Below are positions 1 to 7,587 of a DNA stretch of 64,000 nucleotides, in pieces. The stretch is from a bacterium. Its GTDB lineage: Bacteria; Orphanbacterota; Orphanbacteria; Orphanbacterales; Orphanbacteraceae. The notes under the pieces are model-generated. The model ran no database searches. It saw only the letters and a list, made by a program, of their open reading frames with translations, and had not been told where the DNA came from. The translations under genes were made by a program, and so were the position numbers. How positions within the stretch are numbered: the first letter of the stretch is position 1; every line of letters begins with the position of its first letter. The DNA lies in the NCBI GenBank assembly GCA_025782575.1, contig JALGYY010000004.1, positions 124,001-188,000 on the forward strand, written 5' to 3'.

Positions 1-658
1 ACAGCGCGAGCTTGTCATGGTCCACGAGCGACCGCTTGGCGAGCCGAAGCACAGGCCCGCTTCGCGAGGCAATACTGGCCGCCATCTCCTCGATCATCTT
101 CTCGAAGACTTCTGCCGGGATCAGCCTGTTGGCGAGTCCCATCGACATCGCCTCGATCCCCGACATCGATTTCCCGGCAAGCACAATTTCAGCCGCCCGG
201 CGACGCCCGACAATGCGGCTGAGCAGGGGGCCAGCGACGGGGGCCATGCTGGCAAGCAGAATCTCCGGCTGGCCGAGGCGGCTTTCCGGCGTAACGACCA
301 TCAGGTCGCACGCGGCCGCCAGTTCCAATCCGCCACCAAGACAGATGCCGTCGATGGCGGCCAGAGTCACCGCCTTCGTATCGATCACCTGCTTGATCAG
401 CTTATGAAAGAGAGGAATCATCTCTTCGACGAGACCGGGGAAATGCTCTTCCACGCTCGCACCCGCGGTGAAGCCTTTGTCGCCCGCACCGGTCAGGAGT
501 ACGACTTTGATCGCCTCGTCCTGGTTGATCCCGTCGAACGCACGCAGCAGATCGGAGACCATCGCCATGTCCATGATATTCATGGGGGGATCATTCAGGG
601 TGACCCGGGCGACGCCGTCCTCTTTCGAGAGCGTGATCTTGGAATAGTTGGATGCCAT
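1..658 (-). CDS. Enoyl-CoA hydratase/isomerase (crotonase) family protein, 3' truncated by window edge
   Basis: The minus strand is open from an ATG at 656-658 to the left edge, giving about 219 codons of a crotonase. Visible features are the first oxyanion-hole segment (GFTAGASVEEH, about residue 70) and the second, glycine-rich one (CLGGGLELAAACDL, about residue 106), followed by GQPEI and an ARRAAEIVLAG-like helix. Crotonases hydrate or isomerise acyl-CoA thioesters in the cytoplasm. The 'VEEHFP...EEMIPLFH' stretch resembles cyclohexa-1,5-diene-carbonyl-CoA hydratases (Dch/BamR type) more than FadB-type hydratases, but that is a recollection of family pattern, not a search. It lies 32 bases downstream of the PPK2 gene on the same strand. 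The C-terminus is outside the window. Confidence 0.85.
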   Translation of the reverse strand, partial: MASNYSKITLSKEDGVARVTLNDPPMNIMDMAMVSDLLRAFDGINQDEAIKVVLLTGAGDKGFTAGASVEEHFPGLVEEMIPLFHKLIKQVIDTKAVTLAAIDGICLGGGLELAAACDLMVVTPESRLGQPEILLASMAPVAGPLLSRIVGRRRAAEIVLAGKSMSGIEAMSMGLANRLIPAEVFEKMIEEMAASIASRSGPVLRLAKRSLVDHDKLAL

Positions 659-690
659 ACCGCGAATCTAAGCCCGGGCTCGCGCCGGTG

Positions 691-1566
691 TCAAGCGGAG
701 CCTCCCAGCAACCGGCGCATCTCGTCCAGACGAGACAGCTCCTTGTCACCGAGCTCCGGGTACTGAAGTCCAAGACTCTCCAGGGTCTGAACCACGATAT
801 TCGCCACTTCCGCCCGCATGAACGGTTTGTCATCTGCCGGAATCGCGTACCACGGAGCCCATGGTTTCGACGTAGCGGCCAACGCCTCTTCGTATGCCGC
901 CATATAACTCTCCCAATGTCCCCGTTCTTTGATATCCCCTGCAGAGAACTTCCAGTTTTTCTCAGGCTCCTCAATACGGGAGAGGAAGCGTCGCTTCTGT
1001 TCGTTCTGCGAGACATTCAGCCAGAACTTGAGAATCACTGTTCCGTTCCGGGCGAGATGTTGTTCGTGGTCACCGATCGACCGGAAACGTTCTTTCCAGA
1101 TCGATTTCTCGTCTATCGGCTCGGGAAGCTTCTGGAATCCCAGCATGGACGGGTGGACACGAACGACCAGGACCTCTTCGTAGTAACTCCGATTGAAGAC
1201 GCCGATCCGGCCTCGCTCGGGAAGCGAGCGTGTGGTGCGCCAGAGGAAATCGTGATCCAGTTCTTCGTCGCTCGGCTTCTTGAATGAGTAGACCTGGAAA
1301 CCGGCCGGGTTCACACCGCTGAACACGGACCGGATCGTACTGTCCTTCCCCGCCGCGTCCATCGCCTGAAATATCAGCAAGAGCGAACAACGATCGGCGG
1401 CATAGAAGACCCGCTGGAGATCATCGAACCGCTCCACCAGTTTCCCCAGCCTCTTCTTGTTCTTCTTCCGGGAATCGCCGTCGTCGGGGGGAGTCGTGGG
1501 CTGATCGCCCAATCGAAAAGAACCGTCAAATGGAACCACATACGGACTTGGTACCGCCTGAAACAT
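691..1566 (-). CDS. Polyphosphate kinase 2 family protein (PPK2)
   Basis: 291 residues, the usual size of a single-domain PPK2. These cytoplasmic enzymes transfer phosphate between polyphosphate and nucleotides (NDP or NMP, depending on class). The P-loop is at about residues 68-77 (AMDAAGKDST) and the Walker B/lid region at 121-132 (IGVFNRSYYEEV), with the arginine-rich lid between them (WRTTRSLPERG). The start has a strong ribosome-binding site (GGAGGA). I cannot decide between class I and class III specificity from the sequence. The preceding gene on the same strand, the sulfatase-like one, ends 56 bases upstream, so the two are probably co-transcribed. It may tie into polyphosphate stores together with the phosphate-uptake operon at 55-62 kb, but that link is only inferred. 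Confidence 0.9.
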   Translation of the reverse strand: MFQAVPSPYVVPFDGSFRLGDQPTTPPDDGDSRKKNKKRLGKLVERFDDLQRVFYAADRCSLLLIFQAMDAAGKDSTIRSVFSGVNPAGFQVYSFKKPSDEELDHDFLWRTTRSLPERGRIGVFNRSYYEEVLVVRVHPSMLGFQKLPEPIDEKSIWKERFRSIGDHEQHLARNGTVILKFWLNVSQNEQKRRFLSRIEEPEKNWKFSAGDIKERGHWESYMAAYEEALAATSKPWAPWYAIPADDKPFMRAEVANIVVQTLESLGLQYPELGDKELSRLDEMRRLLGGSA

Positions 1567-1622
1567 GCTTCCTCCTCCGCCATGGACTAAGAATGAAACG
1601 CCCTTGACTCCGACTCGTCGCT

Positions 1623-3005
1623 TCAGCGTATGTATCCCAGCGCGCGCAGGTGCTCCTGTTCCTCCGGGCTGAGAGTGATTTCCACATCCTCTTCGGAATA
1701 GCGTCGCAAGCTTTTCCGAAACCGCTCCCCCACCGAGCGGAGTTTCTCTGCCACCCCGGGGAGTGAATCAATAAGATCGTTGACCTCCCCGAAGTCTCCG
1801 TCTAATCGGAAGAGCTGGTTCCCGCCAACGCTCGTCGAAATCGATTTCCATCCTCCTTGAATCGAAGCCCATGTCGACAAGTCTTCACCGTCGGCGCTGG
1901 TAAGGTTGCGCCGCTTGAGCTCAGCCAGGAAAAGCCGTTCTCCCGAAGGGGTTCCGTTTCGCTGCAGTCCATCTTTCCCATCGATCAGCCAGTTCGTCAG
2001 ATTCTCCCCTTCAAAGCTCGGGGGAGACTCGATACCCGCAATCCCCAAGATGGTCGGAGCAATATCGATCACCCCGATCGGATCGGGAATACGGCGGGCG
2101 GGAATGCCCCCGTTTCGCCAGGCAACGACAAACGGCACCCGGATCAGCTCATTGTAAAGGGAATGTGTGTGCCCGATATCGCCATGGTCCCAAAGCTCTT
2201 CGCCATGGTCGCTCGTTACGATTACGGCTGTGTTTCTTCCCGGGTCGAGCAATTCGAAAAGCTCTCGGATCGCCTTGTCGAGGAAGCTTATTTCGCTGTC
2301 ATAAGCCACGGCCAGCAGAGGGGAGGGATTCTTCTTGTCAATTGTGAATCCCCTCCGCCCCGGATCGGGAGGGAGGTCTGGGTTCGCATCGAGTCGTTCC
2401 TCATACCACGGCATTCGCCGATGATAGGGTATGTGGGGATCCATGTAGTGAACGTAGAGAAAGAAAGGGGCGCTACCGAGAATCTCAGGTGCCCATTCGG
2501 CGATGACCTCATTGACCCTGACAGCGTTGATATAGTGGCTGTTCGCATAGCGATCGAACCCTCTATCGAAGCCGAGATCTTCCGAAACATTGATGTTATC
2601 CGTTACTCCGAAAGTTCTATATCCCCCTTCCCGCAGCGCTTCGGCAAGTGTGGCCACATCACCAGGAATCCTATTGAGAGGAATCTTGATCCCTTGCTTT
2701 TCCAGGAAGCGGAGGGCGTGCAGGTTGGTCATCACTCCGTGTTGAATCGGATACGTGGAGGTCATGATGGAGGCAGTTGCGGGGGAAGTGGCTGAACTCG
2801 TAGAGTAAGCCCGGTCAAATACAGCCCCTTCTTTCGCGAGGTCGGCAAGAAAAGGGGCGGTGTTGATCTCGTAGCCATAGAAGGGCAGATGGTCGGCCCG
2901 AAGGGTGTCGATCAGGATGAAGATGATGTTCGGGGGCCCGGATAGGGGCTGCCCGGAACAGCCGAAGAGAGCGCAGATGGTGATTCCGACCAGTATCTTG
3001 CACAT
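1623..3005 (-). CDS. Sulfatase-like (alkaline phosphatase superfamily) lipoprotein lacking the formylglycine cysteine
   Basis: 460 residues. A short signal peptide ends in a lipobox (LFGC, Cys16), so it should be a periplasm-facing lipoprotein. The fold is recognisable: the N-terminal metal site (IDTLRADHL, about 32-40), the catalytic segment, and the C-terminal metal site (SDHGEELWDHG, then GHTHSLYNE). In true sulfatases the catalytic motif reads C/S-x-P-x-R. Here the aligned stretch is T73-S-P-A-T77, so both the formylglycine residue and the arginine are replaced. Thr-type members of the superfamily can be phosphatases or phosphotransferases, so a sulfatase label would be misleading. SD GGGAGGA precedes the ATG. 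It is the first gene of a minus-strand run with PPK2 and the crotonase, and divergent from the M16 peptidase. Confidence 0.85.
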   Translation of the reverse strand: MCKILVGITICALFGCSGQPLSGPPNIIFILIDTLRADHLPFYGYEINTAPFLADLAKEGAVFDRAYSTSSATSPATASIMTSTYPIQHGVMTNLHALRFLEKQGIKIPLNRIPGDVATLAEALREGGYRTFGVTDNINVSEDLGFDRGFDRYANSHYINAVRVNEVIAEWAPEILGSAPFFLYVHYMDPHIPYHRRMPWYEERLDANPDLPPDPGRRGFTIDKKNPSPLLAVAYDSEISFLDKAIRELFELLDPGRNTAVIVTSDHGEELWDHGDIGHTHSLYNELIRVPFVVAWRNGGIPARRIPDPIGVIDIAPTILGIAGIESPPSFEGENLTNWLIDGKDGLQRNGTPSGERLFLAELKRRNLTSADGEDLSTWASIQGGWKSISTSVGGNQLFRLDGDFGEVNDLIDSLPGVAEKLRSVGERFRKSLRRYSEEDVEITLSPEEQEHLRALGYIR

Positions 3006-3139
3006 GACATTCCTCCCACTTCAGTCCGTGGCCACCTCAACAACGGAATAGTATCACGATGCTGCGGGCGCCCCACCGATTGCAATGGACGAGCCCCTCC
3101 TTTATTGTTGCTGGCATGAAACCGAAGAGGAAAACCAAA

Positions 3140-5830
3140 ATGAAACTGCTCATCGCAATCGGGATTCTGCTCTCATCGGGCGGGCCGGCCCACGGCTCTA
3201 ATGCAACTGTGGCCCTGCTCGAGAACGGCCTCGAAGTAGTGCTCATCGAAAACCATGGCAGTCCGATGATCGCCTCGGCGGCGATCGTTCGGGCGGGGGC
3301 GGACCGGGAGACCGGACCGACCGCGGGCGCCAGTCATATGCTCGAGCACCTGCTCTTCAACGGCACCGAGCGGCGCACCCAGCAGGAACTCTACGACGAA
3401 ACCGATCGATTGGGAATGTACAGCAACGCCACGACCCGCCGGGATCACACTGTCTACTTTATCCTGGCTCCGAACGAGCACGCGGTGCAGGCACTCGACA
3501 TCCAGCAGGATATGCTTTTCCACTCCACGCTTCCGCCTGAAAAATTCGAAAAAGAGCGCGGAATTGTCATCGAGGAGATCGGAAAGGACGAACAGTCGTC
3601 CTCTCATATCGCCGAGCTCCTGTTCCGGACAGCAGCCTTCGGCGGGACCCCGTATTCCCGTCCGGTACTCGGCACGCGGGAGACCATACGGGGACTCGAC
3701 CGGGCGAGTGTGTGGGGTTACTACCAGGCTGTCTATGTGCCGAACAACATGACGTTGCTCATCACGGGTGACTTCGAGACAGATGAGATGCTCCGATCCG
3801 TGCGCGACGCTTTCGGCGATGAGCCGGGGCGAAAACTTCCGCCGATCGCCAGCGCGCCCAAACCACCGCAGATTCAGGAGGGTGGCGAAACAGTTGTCTA
3901 TCACGGAGAAAGTGACCGCGCTTATTTTTCAGTCGCTTTTCCCGCTCTTCCCGGCGGGGCGGAAGGTGAAGTCGAGTTCAATCTGGCCATCTCACTGCTA
4001 TCAGAGCGCCTCAGTTCTGCGCTCACCACCGGCGGGGCCCCTCTCTTGTTCGATGTCGGCCTTTCCTACCAGAACCGTCCCGGCTGGGGTCGCCTTGTCG
4101 TGTCCGGTTCCTTCGAGTCCTCTCGAGATGAAAAGAATGTGATCGCTAAAATCCGGGAGGTCATTCGTGATTGCCAGGAGAGTGGTTTCGATAAAGACGA
4201 GGTCCGCCGCTTTGTCGTTTCGGCGCGCACCCAGGAGATCTATCTGGCTGAGAAAATTCATTATTACGGCATGATGAAAGCGGCTGACTACGCCTCGGGC
4301 GGGCAGAAGCATGTGGATGCGAGCCGCCTCGCACTCGCCGAAGCGAATCATGAGGCTCTCTCCGCGTTTATTCCGGACGAAGCCTCGATGAACCGATGGT
4401 ATGCCTCCTTTTTCCTGCCCGGCGAAGCCGACTACGACTCCGACGATCTGGCCGAGAAAGCAGCGGACGAAGAGTACTGGATGTTCCTCGACGCGAAGCC
4501 TCTTCCCCCGCAGGAGTTCCGGATTCTCGCCTCGCCGGCGACGGAGACCGGTGACGGAAATAACGGATCGGCCGGGCGGGGGGGGAGTGACCATCAGCCA
4601 ACGGACACCACGCTCGCCAACGGACTCCGCCTTGTCATCGACTCGAATGACGACTCGGAAGTGTTCGCTCTTCACATGCTTGCGCGGAATCGATCATGGC
4701 AGGAGCCGGAAGGACTGGGCGGCCTTGCCGATGCTCTTCACCGAATGCTTCTCAAGGGGGCTGCCGGCAGAAACGAAAACAGACTTCGGGAGGCGCTGGA
4801 CGACATAGGGGCCGACGTGAAGACCTGTGACGCCTCCTATATTCCGTTCGACGATTACTACACGACTCCCGAGTATTCGTTCATCCGATTCACGACAATC
4901 GACGAATACGCTGAGGAGGGTGCCCGTCTCTTTGCCGGTCTGATCGCAGAACCTCTCCTGGACGAGTCGGCCTGGGAATCTGTGCAGGCAGAGAAACTCG
5001 CGACGGCAAGGGGCAAGTCAGGAAAGCCGGCGGACCTTTCCCGGCAGCTCCTGTCGAATGTGATTTATGCCGGGCTTCCCCTTCAAGCCCACGCGGAGGG
5101 AACGACCGCATCAATCGAGGCGATCGGAGCGAGTGACATTGAATCCTTCCATGACCAGTACTTTGCGCCTGACAATCTGATCATCTCCTGCGAGACATCG
5201 CTTCCCGCGGCGGTTATCGTCGCCTGGTTCGGCGAGAGCCTCGGCCGGCTCGAAACTTTCGGACGCCGGAAGCCACCTCCCCCGTCCGCGCCCCGGCCGA
5301 CAGTTCGCGACACTCTTGTCGAGGCAGCGCTCGGCGGCACCCAGGGATATGTTCGTATCGGCTATTCACTTTCCGTTCCCGAAGAAGACCAGGCGGCCCT
5401 TCGAATCGCCGTCTCCATTCTCTCGTCTGAGATGGCCTTCGATCTTCGTGAAGAGCAGGGCCTCGCCTATTCGATTGGCGCGGGCGTCGGCTTTCATGAC
5501 GGAGTCGGGACAATCACAGCCGCCATGGGGACGAGCCCCGAAAATATAGAATCGGCCATCGATGGAATGAGCGCACACTTCGACCGCCTGGCCGCTAGCG
5601 GCGCGATCGATCAGTCCGGTATCGAGGTAGCGGTAAACAGCGCCGTCGGACGGATGGCGATGCGACGACTCTCCCGGCCGAATCAGGCTTACCGGCTCGG
5701 CCTTGACGCGTTCCGTGGCACGGAGAACGATCCGGTTGATGCGCTTCGAGCCGTTAAAGTTGAAGACGTGAAGCGCGTTGCGGAAAGTTATCTCCGGCGA
5801 TCGCCGGCCGTAACCGTCGTTGTTCGATGA
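3140..5830 (+). CDS. Periplasmic/secreted M16 family zinc metallopeptidase, double-domain
   Basis: Counting from the ATG at 3140, 896 residues. That start is preferred because AGAGG lies 9 bases upstream and the protein then begins with a signal peptide (about residues 1-20). Upstream in-frame starts at 3059 and 3116 would bury it. The inverted zinc motif HMLEH is at 66-70, with the distal glutamate in GIVIEEI near 145. A second, inactive M16 half begins near residue 505 (LANGLRLVI) and has no HxxEH, as in single-chain two-domain members (pitrilysin/PqqL-like arrangement). It probably degrades peptides or misfolded proteins outside the cytoplasm. It runs in the same direction as the aminotransferase 15 bases downstream. 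Confidence 0.92.
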   Translation: MKLLIAIGILLSSGGPAHGSNATVALLENGLEVVLIENHGSPMIASAAIVRAGADRETGPTAGASHMLEHLLFNGTERRTQQELYDETDRLGMYSNATTRRDHTVYFILAPNEHAVQALDIQQDMLFHSTLPPEKFEKERGIVIEEIGKDEQSSSHIAELLFRTAAFGGTPYSRPVLGTRETIRGLDRASVWGYYQAVYVPNNMTLLITGDFETDEMLRSVRDAFGDEPGRKLPPIASAPKPPQIQEGGETVVYHGESDRAYFSVAFPALPGGAEGEVEFNLAISLLSERLSSALTTGGAPLLFDVGLSYQNRPGWGRLVVSGSFESSRDEKNVIAKIREVIRDCQESGFDKDEVRRFVVSARTQEIYLAEKIHYYGMMKAADYASGGQKHVDASRLALAEANHEALSAFIPDEASMNRWYASFFLPGEADYDSDDLAEKAADEEYWMFLDAKPLPPQEFRILASPATETGDGNNGSAGRGGSDHQPTDTTLANGLRLVIDSNDDSEVFALHMLARNRSWQEPEGLGGLADALHRMLLKGAAGRNENRLREALDDIGADVKTCDASYIPFDDYYTTPEYSFIRFTTIDEYAEEGARLFAGLIAEPLLDESAWESVQAEKLATARGKSGKPADLSRQLLSNVIYAGLPLQAHAEGTTASIEAIGASDIESFHDQYFAPDNLIISCETSLPAAVIVAWFGESLGRLETFGRRKPPPPSAPRPTVRDTLVEAALGGTQGYVRIGYSLSVPEEDQAALRIAVSILSSEMAFDLREEQGLAYSIGAGVGFHDGVGTITAAMGTSPENIESAIDGMSAHFDRLAASGAIDQSGIEVAVNSAVGRMAMRRLSRPNQAYRLGLDAFRGTENDPVDALRAVKVEDVKRVAESYLRRSPAVTVVVR

Positions 5831-5845
5831 CATGAGGAACACCGT

Positions 5846-6985
5846 ATGAAGCTCCGCCCGTTTCTGATGGAACGATGGCAATCGGTCTATGAACATCAGG
5901 TGGCGTGCAATCTATCGGAAAGCGGTGTTCATCCGATGTCGCTTCGGGAGTTGCTGGCAATCAATGACGGCACCGTTGAAACGCGCCTCGAACGGCTTCT
6001 TGATACCGACCTCGGCTACTCCCAGGGAAACGGTTCAATCGAGCTGAGAGAGAGAATCGCGGCGATCTATCCGGGCGCGGAATTGGACAGCGTGCTTGTT
6101 ACCCATGGAGGTGCGGAGGCTAATTTTCTAGCCACGCTCCGCCTTCTGGAAAGCGGAGACGAGGTTGTCATCATGCTTCCCAACTACATGCAGATACACG
6201 GCCTTGTTCCGACGTGGGGGGGATCGATCACCCCATGGAATCTGGTTGAGAAGAATGGCTGGGAAGCTGATCTGGGGGAGCTGGAGCGCCTGGTTACAGA
6301 CAAGACAAAATTGATCCTGATTACGAACCCCAATAATCCGACGGGGCGCTGTTTCGACAGCCCGTTTCTTGACCGGCTGACCGCAATCGCGGGTAAGGTC
6401 GGCGCCTGGGTTCTCGCCGATGAGATCTATCGAGGCGCCGAAGTCGACGGGAACGAAACGCCGAGTGTCTGGGGGCGCTATGAACGAGTGCTCGTAACGT
6501 CCGGCCTCTCGAAAGCGTACGGACTTCCCGGACTCCGGGCGGGCTGGGTCGTCTCCCCCGACATCGATTTCATCAACACGCTATGGTCGTATCACGACTA
6601 TTCTTCCATCTGCTCTTCGCCACTTACGATGGCGCTCGCCGCGTTCGCCCTCGAGCCGAAGAACCGCAGCGTAATTCTGGAAAGAACGCGCGGCATTATC
6701 CGCGGCAATCTTCCGATCATCGACAACTGGGCTTCACGCCGGCCCGACCGCTTTTCCTATCGCCCCCCCGACGCCGGCGCCATTCTCTATCTCCGTTATC
6801 ACCACGCAATCGGTTCGACCGAGCTCGCCGAAAAGATCCGAACCGAAGAAGGCACTCTTGTCGTTCCCGGTGATCACTTCGGAATGGAGAGTTTTCTGCG
6901 ACTCGGTTTCGGATCGAACGAGATCGAGCTGCGCGATGCCCTTCAACGGGTTGAAAAGGTTCTGGACGGGCTTTCCCCTCAATGA
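5846..6985 (+). CDS. Class I/II PLP-dependent aminotransferase
   Basis: 379 residues with the full fold-type I set: NPNNPTG at 161-167, the PLP-ring aspartate in ADEIYRG (192), and the Schiff-base lysine K223 in SGLSKAYGLPGLRAGW, followed by the conserved arginine. The N-terminal part (NLSESG..., then GYSQGNGSIELRERIA) is that of small class I/II transaminases. Substrate cannot be read from the sequence. The stop overlaps the Nudix gene start by 4 bases (ATGA), so the two are translationally coupled; the M16 gene ends 15 bases upstream. Confidence 0.92.
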   Translation: MKLRPFLMERWQSVYEHQVACNLSESGVHPMSLRELLAINDGTVETRLERLLDTDLGYSQGNGSIELRERIAAIYPGAELDSVLVTHGGAEANFLATLRLLESGDEVVIMLPNYMQIHGLVPTWGGSITPWNLVEKNGWEADLGELERLVTDKTKLILITNPNNPTGRCFDSPFLDRLTAIAGKVGAWVLADEIYRGAEVDGNETPSVWGRYERVLVTSGLSKAYGLPGLRAGWVVSPDIDFINTLWSYHDYSSICSSPLTMALAAFALEPKNRSVILERTRGIIRGNLPIIDNWASRRPDRFSYRPPDAGAILYLRYHHAIGSTELAEKIRTEEGTLVVPGDHFGMESFLRLGFGSNEIELRDALQRVEKVLDGLSPQ

Positions 6986-7587
6986 TCGGTCGCATCTTCT
7001 CTCCTCTTCGCCCGGAGCGCCTCGCGAGTGCTCTGGAGCGCCGTCCCCGAAACGATAACGCATGGGCGGCCCGGCCGAGAAGAGCGGCAGCGTTTCTGGT
7101 TCTCGTCGAACGGGAAACAACTCATCTTCTGCTGGTAAAAAAGAAGGTGACTCCCGGTTATCACTGGAGCGGGCAGATCGGTATGGTCGGCGGCTTTCTG
7201 GAGGATTCGGACGACGACGATCTCGGGGCGGCTCTCCGGGAGTTCGAAGAAGAGTTGCAGATCCCCGGGGGTGATGTCCGGTTGGTAGGCGATCTCGGTT
7301 ACTTTCCAGCTCAACTTACCGAGGTGGGCCTTCATATTTTCGTAGCGCATTGGGACGGAGAAAAAACGCCGGTCCCCGATCCGCGCGAGATCGATCATCT
7401 TGTGGAAGTGGACACGGCCGCGCTTTACGAACGGCATGTGGCCGCCCGGTTCGCCGGGCGTGAACCGGAGGAGATCGGCGTTCAGGAACTCACTTACCCG
7501 ACCGGCTCGGGTGACATCTGGGGGGTTACGGGACGGACCGTACATGCGTTCAACGAAGCGGTCCGGCTCGCCCTGCAAGAAGAGTAA
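6982..7587 (+). CDS. Nudix hydrolase, CoA-pyrophosphatase-like
   Basis: 201 residues. The Nudix box is present near residues 71-94 (GGFLEDS...AALREFEEELQI). The REFEEE core is intact, but the spacing from the glycine to the arginine is one residue longer than the canonical G-x5-E-x7-RE, and the usual last glycine is Gln. Nudix enzymes cleave nucleoside diphosphates linked to another moiety, using a divalent metal. The overall shape (long N-terminal arm, APRRAAAFLVLVE-type first strand) recalls the CoA/ADP-ribose group, but specificity is not proven. Its last 38 bases overlap the end of the convergent spermidine-synthase-like gene. Coupled to the aminotransferase by ATGA. Confidence 0.82.
   Translation: MIGRIFSPLRPERLASALERRPRNDNAWAARPRRAAAFLVLVERETTHLLLVKKKVTPGYHWSGQIGMVGGFLEDSDDDDLGAALREFEEELQIPGGDVRLVGDLGYFPAQLTEVGLHIFVAHWDGEKTPVPDPREIDHLVEVDTAALYERHVAARFAGREPEEIGVQELTYPTGSGDIWGVTGRTVHAFNEAVRLALQEE

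Noticed and set aside
17-766. Open plus-strand frames of 249 and 131 codons opposite the crotonase gene
   Set aside because: Low-complexity, arginine-rich translations; the minus strand gives a full crotonase with both oxyanion-hole segments.
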